Positions 37,724 through 49,349 are shown, counted from the stretch's first letter. The stretch: 64,000 nucleotides of DNA from Neoscytalidium dimidiatum (GCA_037367355.1 CM074696.1:1364001-1428000); one strand, 5' to 3'. Program-made: numbers and translations. The notes: generated by a model not told the origin, from the letters alone.

Positions 37724-38203
37724 TGTAAATTTGAAAAGAATTTGGACTCTAATCAACGAAAAAGGGGGGTTAGAAAAGGGCTGGATGAGGGGAAGAGCGC
37801 AGCCGTGAGCTCTGATGGGAGCTCCAACATGTGCTTTTGCCGAGGGAAGCCGTCGCGCGTCATAGGCCGGGGGCAGGGGACATGCTGCAGCCTGAGCGGC
37901 GAGGCGGCAGCTGTGCAAGCCTCAGGCAGAAAAAAAGGCACGGTTCGTTTCAGGCGACTTGTCCCAAAGTTGGGGGAGGCGCAACACCAGCCGCGCAGTT
38001 CGCAATCGCCGCCAACGCCCGTTGAGCCAGGCCCAGACATCCCCGAAAAAAAAAGGTTGCGCGTCCGCCTCAGCCGCCACCTCTAACGCTGCCCGTTCCC
38101 TTCTACCTTACGCTTTTTCTTTCACGCTCTCAACACACGTTCCTTGCCGTGCGCATCCAACTCTACGACTTTCGACGTCCTTCCGCAGCCTGCGCTATCT
38201 ACT
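37724..38203. promoter_or_regulatory. Divergent promoter region of enoyl-CoA hydratase and RER1
   Basis: This 480-bp segment lies between two divergent start codons. It contains a short A-run (38045-38053) and CT-rich stretches before the RER1 start. No defined factor site was recognised. Confidence 0.6.
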
Positions 38204-38938
38204 ATGGACGCGCCTGAGCCCGATACCCCCTTTGCCGCTGTGAGCGCGCAAACGACCAAGTATGGCCAGGTGAGTCTCCCGCCTGCTCCAGTGTCCTCAG
38301 CATTGGCGCGCTAATCACGGATTCTTCAGATCTACCAAGCCTATCTCGACAAGTCGACGCCCTTCATCACACAGCGCTGGGTAGGCACCGCCGTGCTCTT
38401 CCTCGTCTTTGCCCTGCGCATCGTGTTCGCACAAGGCTGGTATATCGGTACGAAAATGCTCTGCGACTGATATTTGCAAAACACTGGCTGACGCGGCGCG
38501 CAGTTGCCTACTCGCTCGGTATCTACCTCCTGAACCTCTTCCTGGCCTTCATTTCGCCCAAATTCGACCCGGCACTGGAGCAAGATGAGGGCATGGAAGA
38601 CGGCACGGCAGGCGGGCTGCCGACCAAGGAGGAAGACGAGTTCCGGCCCTTCGTGAGGAGGCTCCCCGAATTCAAGTTTTGGTACTCGGCCACCAAGGCC
38701 ATCGCCATCGGTTTCTTCTGCACCTGGTTCCAGATGTTCGACCTGCCTGTCTTCTGGCCTGTCCTGGTCGTGTACTGGTTCATCCTCTTCTGCCTGACGA
38801 GTAGGTGCTTCCCGACCTTACAGGCCCGTTAACAGGCTGCCAGCTAACTGTTAGACAGTGCGGAGGCAGATCCAGCATATGATCAAGTACCGCTACGTGC
38901 CTTTCACCGTTGGCAAGAAGCAGTTCCGCGCCAAATAA
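38204..38938 (+). CDS. RER1: Rer1, Golgi-to-ER retrieval receptor
   Basis: Four exons: 38204-38269, 38330-38447, 38504-38800 and 38859-38938, giving 186 residues (yeast Rer1 has 188). Family signatures are clear: [72 protein letters not shown], and [16 protein letters not shown] near the end. Four hydrophobic segments form the W-shaped membrane topology of the family. Rer1 sits in early Golgi and returns ER membrane proteins and unassembled subunits by recognising polar residues in transmembrane segments, through COPI. An acidic insert ([14 protein letters not shown]) separates the second and third membrane segments, as in other fungi. Confidence 0.95.
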
Positions 38939-39844
38939 GCGAGTCGCAAAGCAGGCAGTCCTTGGATGAAGAGCACGGAAACAGAAGTGGGCGACGCTGT
39001 GGCAAAGATGGGGAGCTGTACTTATACAGGTTTTGGCTTAGCTGCAGCATAATTTGGAGTCGGGCGGATTTAATTCCATGGCCACCGCATACGGTGTGTA
39101 TGTGTATGTATGGAAACGGAGTTTATGAAAAAGACAGGCTCGAATTGAAGGACGCGATTGACCACTAAGACCAGAGCCAGAGAGAGATAGAGAGACGGCA
39201 CAACGGCAGGGACCATCTCGGCCAGCACAAGCACAGGCCCCCGCGCGCGATCTGCCACGGCGGGGTGGTGGGCTTGCGATGGGGCAATCGGGTCGGGTAA
39301 AGGCTTGGTGTCTGCAAGCGCGAGAGAATTAATTTTCCTATAGGAACAAAACGGGAGGCTTGGGCGCGCTCTCTTCGCAGCTGGGCTGGCGTGCTGAGAT
39401 AGAGGCCGGTGATTGGGCGAGCTCGGGCTCCGCGTCCAGCGATCCCCCACTGGGTTGCCCCTCAACACCACGCGCCTGTGCACATGGCGACGCAGCAGGC
39501 TGTAAGAGGTCCGTTCCGGCGCGCCGTTGTACAGGACTTGTCGCCGCTTGCGGGCGCCGCACGCGCGATCTGCGTCTCGTCAGGGTCCTGACGCGCCCGC
39601 GCTGTTCTCGCCGCGAAGAGCCTCAAACATGTGCACGAAATGATAGGTCCTCGTTCATGGTCCGCGCCCTTTCTCCGGCCTCACGCTGCGCTTTGTTCTA
39701 TCTTCGCTCTATCATGTGCGCGACAGCCGCGCAGATGCGCCGCCCGCGCGACGATGACCTCTGCTTCCCCAACCGGTACCGCAAATATATTCATGCCTCG
39801 TTCCGCCCAGCAAATTCCCAGAGTCGCCCCTCTCCCCATTCAAC
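38939..39844. other. Intergenic: RER1 3' flank and BTA1 promoter
   Basis: This 906-bp spacer separates two tandem plus-strand genes. ORFs on both strands are compositional. No repeat or RNA gene was seen. The BTA1 promoter should lie in its right half; a GC-rich stretch and the short AT-rich AAATATATT at 39782-39790 precede the start. Confidence 0.55.
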
Positions 39845-42800
39845 ATGACGCTCGAAGAGCTCGGCGTGCTCCCGGGCATTCGCCTGCCCTTCAGCGCTGA
39901 TGTTCAAGTTGCCCTTTTCCTCGTTGGCTATGTCGCCTTCCTCGCCCTCGTTCTCTACATCGGATTCCGTTGGGACAAGCCCGGCAAGAAGAAGCGCGAC
40001 ACTCCGCCCAACGCCGTCGAGGCATACCTTCGCTTTATTTGGGGCTGCTTCATTAAGCCGCACTCTGGTGACCTCACTGGCAGCCAGCAAGATGCGCTAG
40101 AGAGCTTCTACAAGCAACAGGCCGCCGTCTACGATGCTACACGCGCGAAGCTTCTCCATGGCCGCCATGACATGCTCGGCCTGGTGGCTGCCCAGCTGCA
40201 GCACAAGGTCAACGCTGGGCTCTACTCAGGCAAACCTGTCTGGATCGACGTAAGTGCAATCCCGCCTGTTATGCTCGAGGTGTTGGGAGTTTACGCAACA
40301 GTGGTACATGCTCGTGGACGTAGCCACCATGTGCATGGACCCTGCGCGTGCACTCATCCCAGCCACCAGCGAGTCCAAAATGGCTCCCGTCAGCCGGATA
40401 ACGGGGCTGACCTTGCTGACCCGTGCCGTAGGTTGGTGGCGGTACCGGCTGGAACATCGAGCAGATGGCCAAGTTCGTCTCTGTCCCTGACTTCTTCCGT
40501 TCCGTCTACCTCGTCGATCTCTCGCCCTCTCTTTGTGAGATTGCTCGTGCCCGTTTTGCGCGCTTGGGTTGGACCAACGTCAAGGTCATCTGTCAGGATG
40601 CGCGCGCCTTCCGTCTCGCCGATCACGAGCCGGACGCCGAGACGGCTCTGATCCCTCTCAGCCAGGACGAATACGGTACGGAAGGCAAGTCCAATAGCCA
40701 TGGTGCAGAGCTCATCACTATGAGCTACGCTTTGTCCATGATCCCGGAGTTCTACCCGGTCATTGATTCCCTCTCGTCGTTGCTTTCCCCGAGCGGTATT
40801 ATCGGTGTGGTAGACTTCTACGTCCAGAGCCAGGTTGAGTTCCAAAGTAGGAACTATGTTGGCGGTGTGATTGACAGGCACTGCATGTGGCTCTCCCGTG
40901 TCTTTTGGAGGACTTGGTTTGAAATCGACCGGGTTAATCTTGAGCCTGCCCGAAGGGTGTGTTCTCCAGTAATTTCGCTCTCGCGATTCGATGCTGATGG
41001 GTTCAGGACTACCTCGAATACAAGTTTGGCACCATCCTTAATGTCAACTCCCGGAATCACTTCCTCGGTGTTCGCATTCCATACTACGTTTGGGTAGGCT
41101 GCTCCAAGGAGAGTGGCTCCTCCCAGGCCAAACTCGCAGAAATCGACGCTGCTGCGACCGAATCGCCCTTCCTGTCTGCTCTCGACCTTCAAGCCAGGAC
41201 ATCAGGCCGCCGTGACAGTGGCGTTGAGCTTCACAGCAAGGCTTACGAGTCGGCTATTGTCAACCTCGCTGCTAGTCTCCCTCTGCCATCTAGCTGGTAC
41301 CAGAACCACCACTGGCGCATCTACTACGATGACCAGCTGCAGAAGCACCGTCAGTTCAAAGACGGGTATATCTATGCATTTACATGGGAAGATAGCCGCG
41401 TCGATGCTCGTCTCCTCCAGGTAAAGTCGAATGATGTCATCTTGGCCATCACCAGTGCGGGTGACAATATCCTGTCTTTCGCATTGGAGAAGCCGAAGCG
41501 TATCCATGCAGTAGACCTCAAGTGAGTTCCACCTCTCAAGTTCTCACTTATTCGATTCCTAATAGCTCATCCCAATCAGCCCTGCACAGAACCACCTTCT
41601 GGAACTCAAGGTCGCCGCTTTCACCGCTCTTGGTTATTCTGACGTCTGGAAGCTTTTTGGTGAGGGCAAGCACGAGTCGTTTAGGGAAATGCTCGTCACC
41701 AAGCTGTCTCCACACCTGTCCAGCCTCGCATTCCAGTTCTGGTTGCACCATGGCGAGAAAACTTTCTCGCCGTCTGGTAAGGGTCTCTACTCTACGGGCG
41801 GCTCTGGTTACGCGCTTGCCTGGGTTGGACGCCTTCTGCGGTTTGTCGGACTCGAGAAGGAAGTTGAGAAGCTGTGTGCCGCGGAAACTTTGAATGAGCA
41901 ACGTGAGATTTGGCAGCGGAGCATTAGGAAGGTCTTACTCAGCAGACTGCTTGCCTGGACCGTTGTAGGCAACGAGAAGTGGCTGTGGAAAGCGCTGGGT
42001 GTGCCGCCCAACCAGCGGAACATGATCGAGGATGATTACGCCAAATTGAACGGAGAGCAGCAGTCAGAGCAGAAGCAAGGTGCAAATGCCGCTTCCTCTA
42101 AGAGCTCTCCCGGCAACATCGCCAGCGGCCTCATGTCCGGCCACGCCATCTGGCAGTATGCCGTCAACACCCTCGACCCGGTCGTCAACAGTACGCTTCT
42201 CAGCACCGACAACCACTACTATCTCGTCTGCCTGCAAGGCTGTTACAGCCGTCGCTCGCACCCGGAATACCTCACTCCGAAAGCCCACATCAAACTCTCC
42301 AAGTCGTCTTCCCCCTCCTCCCCTAGCACCCCTCTCTCCTCCCCATTCTGCTCGCCGACCTCGTCTCCCCGCCCCGACCACGTCCCCACGTTGCAACCCT
42401 CCCCCCTCCCAGCGTCTCCTTCCTCAGGCCTCGGCACGTCATTCGACGGCCTCCGCATCCACACCGACGAGATCAACGAGGTCCTCGCGCGCATGGCGCC
42501 CGCTACCCTCACGATCGCCGTGGTCATGGATAGCATGGACTGGTTCGACCCGCGCGACACCGACGGCGCCGCCGCCACCCAGATCCGCGCCCTCAACCGC
42601 GCCCTGCAGCTGAAGGGCCGCGTGCTCCTGCGCTCCGCCGCGCTCAAGCCCTGGTACGTGGACGAGTTCGAGAGGCAGGGGTTCGCGCCCAAGAGGGTCG
42701 CGGCGAGGTGGCCTGGCGAGTGCATTGATCGGGTGAACATGTACGCGAGCACGTGGATCTGCACAAAGGTTGCGAGTGTGGTGCAGGAGGGGAAGGAGAA

Positions 42801-42852
42801 GGAGAGGTGCGTGGACGGGCTAGGGAGGCCGATGGAGAGGCTGGATATCTGA
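39845..42852 (+). CDS. BTA1: Betaine lipid (DGTS) synthase, BtaB-BtaA fusion
   Basis: Four exons: 39845-40249, 40432-40956, 41007-41521 and 41580-42852, giving 905 residues. One N-terminal transmembrane segment (about 22-42) is followed by the BtaB-like methyltransferase with the SAM-binding loop VGGGTGWNIEQM and later DLSPSLCEIARARF. The C-terminal half is the BtaA-like (DUF3419) 3-amino-3-carboxypropyl transferase: FTWEDSRVDARLLQ, AITSAGDNILSFAL, IHAVDLNPAQNHLLELK, MDSMDWFDP. The fused enzyme makes diacylglyceryl-trimethylhomoserine from diacylglycerol and SAM in the ER, replacing phosphatidylcholine when phosphate is scarce. A Ser/Pro-rich insert (around 42300-42430) interrupts the BtaA part. 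Intron 1 is long for this locus (182 bp). Identity is firm. Confidence 0.94.
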
Positions 42853-43875
42853 GGTCCCCTTCCACCTTTTCTAATGAGTGATTCTGGCGAGATGGTTGAA
42901 GTGCTGGTATGATATCCCGGAAGATCTTTTTTTGCATGCTTGATTTCCACACATCTCTCGTTTTCGGTTGATATGAGTTGCTTCTCGCTGCGTTATCGAT
43001 TTCCACTTCCCTTCGACTCTTTGATCATCTTGCATTGGCGGTATGTAGTCTTTCCTACTTTGTTATTGCCATGGAGAGTTGCACATTCGTAGCTTGATAG
43101 ATAGTACATACCCACATCAATTTAAGAGTAGCTTTAAACAAATCACGGAGTTGGCTCCACCGAGACGGTTTCACACACTTGGGAGCACTCAAGACCATTT
43201 CAGGATACATTCGCATGTTGGGTTCAACCGCTGAATGGTGAAAGAAAAAAAATGTCATTCATAACATTGCAACAGGGCACTTGCAGATATGAATAGAATT
43301 TTGGTCTCTTCGTCAAGTAAAAGAGCCAATACTTTGTAAGTACAAATACTCGTGTATTAAGTTTCTTTGTTGAGATTCCAACCACGAGATAAAATGCCAA
43401 CAAAGGATCATAGAGCATACCTTGAGAGCGTCCACAACTCATGGGCTCGGGGTTGACAGACCATGACTACGTAGAAAATCATTAGTGTTGTGCAATGATC
43501 GCTGTGCACGTGTTAAACAGCAGACAACTGCACATTTTGCTCTTTTCACCCTCGCTTGAGCTACACATGAAAGTCTGCTATGCGACAAAGCGAGAAAGTT
43601 AGTCTAAGGCTCTGAACGTAAGCTCTTGTGTGTGACCCTCAAATACACCAATTGATGAATGTAGCGCCCGGTGACACAAACAACACCCACGAAACTTCAC
43701 AATGATACTCTTCTCGTAGCAGCCGCCAAAATTCTTCAGGCCTTTACTACAGACCGCTATATAACAACTCGATTACACCATTCCACCACTCCCAAACCCC
43801 ACGCAAGCTCCAACCTTCTCCAATATACCCGACAAAGCTCTCGACATAGCCAATCTCGAGATCCCTGCACCAACC
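42853..43875. other. Intergenic, 1.0 kb, AT-richer than neighbours
   Basis: Between BTA1 and the small Cys/Asp-rich ORF. No coding signature or RNA gene seen. A TATA-like TATATAA lies at 43760-43766. Confidence 0.55.
43760..43766 (+). promoter_or_regulatory. Putative TATA box upstream of small ORF
   Basis: TATATAA about 110 bp before the ATG at 43876, followed by a C-rich, CT-rich leader. It is the best core-promoter match near this small ORF and part of the reason to call the ORF. Confidence 0.45.
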
Positions 43876-44163
43876 ATGCTCGCCTCCCGCTCCCAAGCTC
43901 CCCATCCGGGCATGCCCTACGCCTGCCACGGCTGCATCCACCACGAGTACGTCCACCCGCACGTCGACATCTACATTCACGAAGACGACGACGACGACGA
44001 CGACGACTACTGCGGGGAGGAATGCTGTGTGCCGGCCGCGAACATGCACTCGAATCACTTCTCTCCCGGCGGCCTGTACGAAGCCTCTCCGAGCTCGCCG
44101 CCGCCGGCCCCGCCGCCGTCCCCGATGCCAGGATCGCCGAGGCCGCCGATGCCGCCGAACTAG
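43876..44163 (+). CDS. Small His/Cys/Asp-rich, Pro-tailed hypothetical protein
   Basis: Single-exon ORF of 95 residues. It is not a recognised family. The N-terminal half is rich in His and Cys (CHGCIHHEYVHPHVDIYIHE), followed by a run of eight Asp and a CGEECC cluster. The C-terminal third is Pro/Ser-rich (PSSPPPAPPPSPMPGSPRPP). The His/Cys/Asp content could bind metal, but this is speculation. Support for expression is a TATA-like box 110 bp upstream and a CT-rich leader. The Asp run comes from a GAC repeat, so part of the ORF may reflect simple sequence. No signal peptide or membrane segment. Confidence 0.45.
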   Translation: MLASRSQAPHPGMPYACHGCIHHEYVHPHVDIYIHEDDDDDDDDYCGEECCVPAANMHSNHFSPGGLYEASPSSPPPAPPPSPMPGSPRPPMPPN

Positions 44164-44730
44164 TCGGACTGGGGAGGGAGGAGCTTACCATGCCTTTATT
44201 CGAAGGCGCGGGAATTTTTGAGCCTGCCCTTTTTTTTTTTTTTTGTTTTTAAGAGGAGTTTTTGGGGGGAAGGAGGCTGGAAATAATTGGGCGGCACCGG
44301 TGCGGACATGGAGGGCTCTTCTTGCCTAGCTCAGTGGGTTCTGGGATAGAATAGACAACGATTGACAGGTGCTGCTGCAAAGGAACGGACTGGGCTCTGA
44401 GGTGATGTGAAGAATGCGAGATATCCCCCCCCAACACCACCACCCCCTTCTGGTGAGATGAATCTTAAAAGCACAGTGACTAGGTTTAGGCTGAGGACTT
44501 TGAGAAACCTATTCACCCTAGTTTAAGTTTCGGAAGCAAGGAAGTCTCCTGAGGAGAACGAGCGTGTATACGTAGCACTGATCACCGCGAGACAATGAAT
44601 CAGTATTGAACATGTCATGGCCACGGAGGCCTAATCATTCGTCTATTATCGCCTATCAGAACACAGCAGCGTAATGCCAATGTCAGTCCATCCCGAACCC
44701 CAACCCCATCACCCACGATCAGCAGTCAGC
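44164..44730. other. Intergenic between convergent small ORF and RPT5
   Basis: This 567-bp spacer has a T-run at 44230-44243 and the short C/A-rich tract around 44425-44450. Both adjacent genes end here, so it should carry two terminators. Nothing else seen. Confidence 0.55.
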
Positions 44731-46249
44731 TTAACTGAACATGTTGATCGTCTCCTTCTTCTTGGCCTGCACCTCAAGAATGGCATCGACGTAGTGCTCA
44801 TGACTAATCTTGTTCTGGCCGGACCGCAGCGCAATCATACCCGCTTCGACGCACACGGCCTTGAGCTGCGCGCCACCAAACTCGTCGGTACTGCGGGCCA
44901 ACTCGGCCCAGTTGACCTTGTCATCGACCGTCATCTTCCGGCTGTGGATGCGAAGAATCTGCGCGCGCGCCTCCTCGTTGGGCAGGGGGAATTCGATCTT
45001 GCGGTCCAGACGGCCGGAACGGAGCAGGGCGGGGTCGAGCACGTCGACGCGGTTGGTGGCGGCGAGCACCTTGACGCGGTCGTCGGACGCGAAGCCGTCG
45101 AGCTGGTTGAGCAGCTCCAGCATGGTCCGCTGCACTTCCCTGTCACCCGATTTCTCCGAATCGAAACGCTTGGTGCCAACGGCGTCGAGCTCGTCGATGA
45201 AGATGATCGAGGGCGCTTTCTCCTTGGCCAGAGCGAAGCAGTCGCGCACGAGCTTGGCGCCGTCACCGATGAACATTTGTACAAGTTGCGGGCCGGCGAG
45301 CTTGAGGAAGGTTGCGTCGGTTTGGGCGGCACAAGCGCGGGCGAGCAGCGTCTTGCCGGTACCGGGAGGTCCATACATCAGGGCGCCTGCGAGAGTTGTG
45401 TTAGTAATACGAGCAGTCGGGTATGTATGAGGGGGGCAAAGTTACCCTTTGGTGCCTTGATACCGATCTTCTTAAAGCGCTCGGCCTCCTTCATGGGCCA
45501 AACGACGGCTTCCACCAGCTCCTCAATCTGTTTGTCCAGGCCTCCGACGTCCGTGTACTTCTCGGTGGGCTTCTCATCGACCTCCATAGCCTTTACTCTG
45601 CTGTCATACTCAGCGGGGAGGGTATCGAGGACAAGATAGGAATCCTTGTTGACACCGATCAAGTCACCGGGCTTCAGCTTCTCGTGGTCGACAAGGCCGA
45701 TAAGCGGCAGGAAGATGGTTTGTCGTGTCGAGGTCTTGATGACGGCGGACTTGCCGACACGGGTGGCATCTAGATCGATGTTGGCGCCCTCTTCGGCGGC
45801 TTCAGCGGTAACATCCAGGTCGAGAATCTCGACGACGTTGCCGACCAGGTAGGGTAATTGCCTGCAGCCACCGCGCGTTAGCCACGTGTACGCAGGGCGG
45901 GGAGCGGAGCCGTGGTCGGAGAAGGGTACCTGTTGTTCTCGATCTTGTCCATGTTGTCCTTTATCTTCTCGTGCATGGTGGCCTTTTCATGGGTTAATCG
46001 CTGGAACTCGCTCTTCATGATGCGCATGTCGTTCTCCAGAAGGCGGCGGCGGGCGATGATGTCGCGGGTGCTCGAGTTGAGGATGTCGGCGTCCAGCACG
46101 TCGTCTTCCTTGTTCTGGTCGTCGGCATCCTTCATCTCAGCATCGCCGGGCTGGCCGGGCTTCTTGCCGTCCTGGTCCTTGTCGCCGTCATCCTTCCTCT
46201 CGTCCTTGCCGGAGCGCTCAATGTCATCGAGGTCCTCTAGCGTCGACAT
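44731..46249 (-). CDS. RPT5: 26S proteasome regulatory ATPase Rpt5 (subunit 6A)
   Basis: Three exons: 46249-45930, 45861-45446 and 45386-44731, giving 463 residues. The N-terminus is acidic and Lys/Asp-rich, longer than in yeast (434), then a coiled-coil ([17 protein letters not shown]) and the OB domain ([15 protein letters not shown]). The AAA module has Walker A GPPGTGKT, Walker [12 protein letters not shown], sensor [21 protein letters not shown] (Arg fingers) and the C-domain [15 protein letters not shown]. Rpt5 is one of six ATPases that unfold substrates and open the 20S gate. An exact PACE element lies 261 bp upstream. The C-terminus reads INMFS, where most Rpt5 proteins end in a hydrophobic-Tyr-X motif. 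Confidence 0.96.
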
Positions 46250-46867
46250 GGTGGCGGCAGGGTGTGCGGATGCGGAGCGTGTGCAAAGAAGGCCTGGATG
46301 GGGAGTATCGGCGGAGGAGATGGGGGAGCGGGAAGGAAGGAAAGGTGGTTGTGGTGGGCGAAGTAGGAAGCTGGGTTGTGTCAAAGTAGGTGAGGTGCTG
46401 GTCGCACAGGCACAGGCACAGCTGCTGACGATTGCCCGTTGCCCGCGAAGCTCCACGGCTTGGCGCTCTGATTATGTCATCGCTCTGCTGTCCCAAATCA
46501 CTTCTAATCTTTGCCACCCACTCCGCCTCGAAGCACCGTTCGCACAGCTCGACTGTTGATTCAACATTTTACACGTTACACAACTTCTAGACTCATCCAG
46601 AAGCGCCACCGCTGCCCCTTTTGCAATGCCACCGCCCACACGTCTCCTCACCTTGGTTTCGATGTATTTCCACTCAGTTACAAACTATATTGTTCTTTCT
46701 TACTTTTGTAGGCTCTAACTTGCTCCCCGTTTCCTCGATCCTGATTATACAGGGCTGCTGAGGCGATAGCCCTCAGCATGAAGAGAGGTGCTTATGGGAC
46801 TGACTACAGAACTTACTCGGCCGTGATGCGGGCGGATGAGGAGCGTCTTCGCCGGTGATGCGTAATT
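46250..46867. other. Intergenic: RPT5 promoter and dioxygenase 3' flank
   Basis: This 618-bp spacer carries the RPT5 promoter with a PACE element at 46510-46518. The right part is presumably 3' flank of the dioxygenase gene. No other element recognised. Confidence 0.6.
46510..46518 (-). promoter_or_regulatory. PACE element (Rpn4-type proteasome box) upstream of RPT5
   Basis: The plus strand reads TTTGCCACC, so the minus strand reads GGTGGCAAA, the exact yeast proteasome-associated control element bound by Rpn4. It lies 261 bp upstream of the RPT5 start in the gene's own orientation. A chance 9-mer in one promoter is uncommon, and the gene it precedes is a proteasome subunit. Confidence 0.8.
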
Positions 46868-48922
46868 TTAGAAAGGGCTACCTCCATTCGGTACGTTCAG
46901 AGTCCTATAGCGGGACATGAAGTCGTCCCAGTTGACTGTTGTATGTCAGCTTTGTCGAATCAGCCTCGCTACTGTGGCACTCACTGTAGCCGCCACATAG
47001 CCTACGTTTGCCCGTGAAGGCAGACCTGCCATGCAGTACTCGCCAGTTGTCGAAGACTACCCCGTTAATATTAGCTTTTTGCAGTTTCTCTGCCTGTCGA
47101 TTCGACTCACTTAATGGCCGGCCTGGCTTTAGTTGCTCCCAGTACTGGTTTTCTGGCGATCTCAACAGCTCGGTCCATTTTCTGAAGCTGTGTATCAGCC
47201 TTCTGTCTACATAACTCGGGAAATCGCGAGTCTGCGCCTACCTGGCCGCCTTGTACCATTGCTGGGTCTTTTGGATGGGTAATTGGATCGACGCCCTGTC
47301 TGAATTGTTCCAGCGGATCTGCACGAGGCGGTTTCCCGAATGAACAAACACTGGGTGGGTTTTCCATGGCATGATCGTAATGCCCTCGTTGCCACTTGCA
47401 TGGCTGTTGAGGCGAACAGTGGATAGCGTCGAGTATGCTTCCTGTTCCTTCTCCTTCAGTTCCATTGCCACCTTGAAGCCGTCCACCAATAGCGAGGCCC
47501 CGCCGTCGCCCTCGGTATGCGAGAGTAAATGGAACATCTGCAGACCGGCCGGATCGGAGAAATAGGTGTTGTCGTTATGAGCATCCAAGGCGATGGACGT
47601 GTATGCCGTGTCCTTGGAGGCCAAGTCGGAGGTAAAGTCCCAAAATCCACCTGCTCGATTAGCTCTTTCGCTCTGTTGAGTCGTTTCGGATGCTAACCGT
47701 AATGCGTATGGCGGACAAACGCAATCCTTTCAAGCAGCTTTTGTGTAGCTTCTGGAGTCGCCGGGCAGCCATCGACGTAGGCAAAGCCGTATTTCCGCTA
47801 CGTTACCGTCAGTCACTGCATTTCATACCGAATCGGGTATGCTTACGATAAGTGCTGTCCATTCGCCGACGCCCTTGTCGGAGTTCATGACCAGATCGTA
47901 GTCCACGATAGGCGGGTCATTCTTGATTGAGCTGTCCCACATCTTCGGCCTGGGGCCATTAATCTAGAGAGTTCCACCATCGCCGTGGACCTCAGGGGTT
48001 GGATGGGGGTGGGGGGTTCTGAACGTACGAGAATACGCCGTCATGATGAACAGCTTGGTGGATCAAATAGCCCTGTTTTGTAAGATAATCTATGCTGAAC
48101 TGACCACGATGGCCGTCGTCGACTATCGCGGTCAGGTTTCATAATTACGACATGCATTCGCAGAGCTTACAGAGCACTTTGACTTGGTCGCCCTCCTCAG
48201 AGCACTCGGTGATCTTGATGTCCGGAGAGATCTATAACTCTTGTCAGCTTCTAGCCTGGCTGCGTATACGGCAATGTTACTCGCCGCAAACGTGTCCACG
48301 AGCCGCTGGTTGGTGTCAGGGTGCACGCATTCGGAACACCGACAGTGATCTCTACGGAATGGTCAGCGACGGCACGGCTGAGAGCCGGAAAGCCACCGAC
48401 CTGAGCCAGAAGGCCGGACTACACCAGTTTAGTCGAGTTTCTCTGCACAACAGAAATCGATGGTATCTCACATAGACACACGCCGACGCTTAGCACCATC
48501 CAGCTGGATCTGGATGTCTTGGTCGGTAATGAAGGGACGGTCAAGCACCGGGGCCGGTGCAATGTTCACATACTGGGAATCTGTCAGACGTGTCCGGGCA
48601 CCTTTCTCTTCGCACCCACGCTTGTTTTGTAGAATTTATTCTTCTCAAATACAGTACTCTTGGTAGGCCTTGATGGCGCTGATTCCACCGCTTGTGTTGC
48701 CGCTTTGGCATAGAGACGCTGTGCACAGGTCAGGTCCAGAAGTTTAGAAGAGAAGCCGTAAGCCAGTACCGATTGATAGCCTAGGCGGAGTGGATGAGAT
48801 GGGTTCGTAACAAGGCCAGTCGCGACTCTTGTTCAGCCGGTCAGTCATAGACGAACCTGGAGCCGAGAGACAGCCACATACCGACGGCCGAGGGCGGGAC
48901 GGGCGATTGCTTGGGTAATCAT
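46868..48922 (-). CDS. Trimethyllysine dioxygenase (carnitine biosynthesis)
   Basis: Thirteen exons: 48922-48857, 48718-48658, 48580-48472, 48442-48401, 48351-48285, 48231-48171, 48122-48029, 47949-47847, 47797-47698, 47650-47242, 47181-47111, 47056-46985 and 46935-46868, giving 440 residues. The start has a presequence-like MITQAIARPALGRRYVAVSR. The N-terminal zinc domain has FWLRDHCRCSEC (Cys96, Cys98, Cys101). The Fe(II)/2-oxoglutarate domain has THYGGFWDFTSDLA, iron ligands His259 and Asp261 in DAHNDNTYF, distal His403 in NWRVLHGR, and 2-oxoglutarate-binding Arg in RSAFTGKRR. It hydroxylates N6-trimethyllysine, the first step to carnitine, in mitochondria. Gamma-butyrobetaine hydroxylase is the alternative. 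Intron 48284-48232 begins GCGAGT, so it is apparently GC-AG. Intron density is far above its neighbours. Confidence 0.88.
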
Positions 48923-49349
48923 GTCTGGCGGATCGTCACAAACAGTTTTAAGCAGTTGCACGAGCAGCGCACGAGCGCTTTCGTAATGAATCTTGAAAGA
49001 TTGGCGATATGTAAGGGCTGTTGTGGGATGGATGATCAGAGGTCGTGGACGGGCTCGCGGGTCTCTCGGCCCTCGGCTTTGCCAGGGCCGAAATCCACAG
49101 TCCTGAAGTACTGTAATAGTAACATCTACGGAAATCAATCGACCAGCTGCCCCGTAAGAGCAGAGGGTTCCCCTGTTTGAATAGGTTGCTGCATGCATGT
49201 ACGTACCCGGCTAATTGCAATAAGTCTGATACTATCGAGTCCCTGGGCACTCTACAATCAGGAAATTTTATAGTATTTATAAGGTAATGGACCGATAGAT
49301 AATTTTATCGCGCGGCGGATTTTCAAATTCACTACAAGATTGCCATTCT
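48923..49349. other. Intergenic between dioxygenase start and tRNA-Leu
   Basis: This 427-bp spacer holds the dioxygenase promoter. No TATA or other element was recognised. The stretch before the tRNA is AT-rich. Confidence 0.55.
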
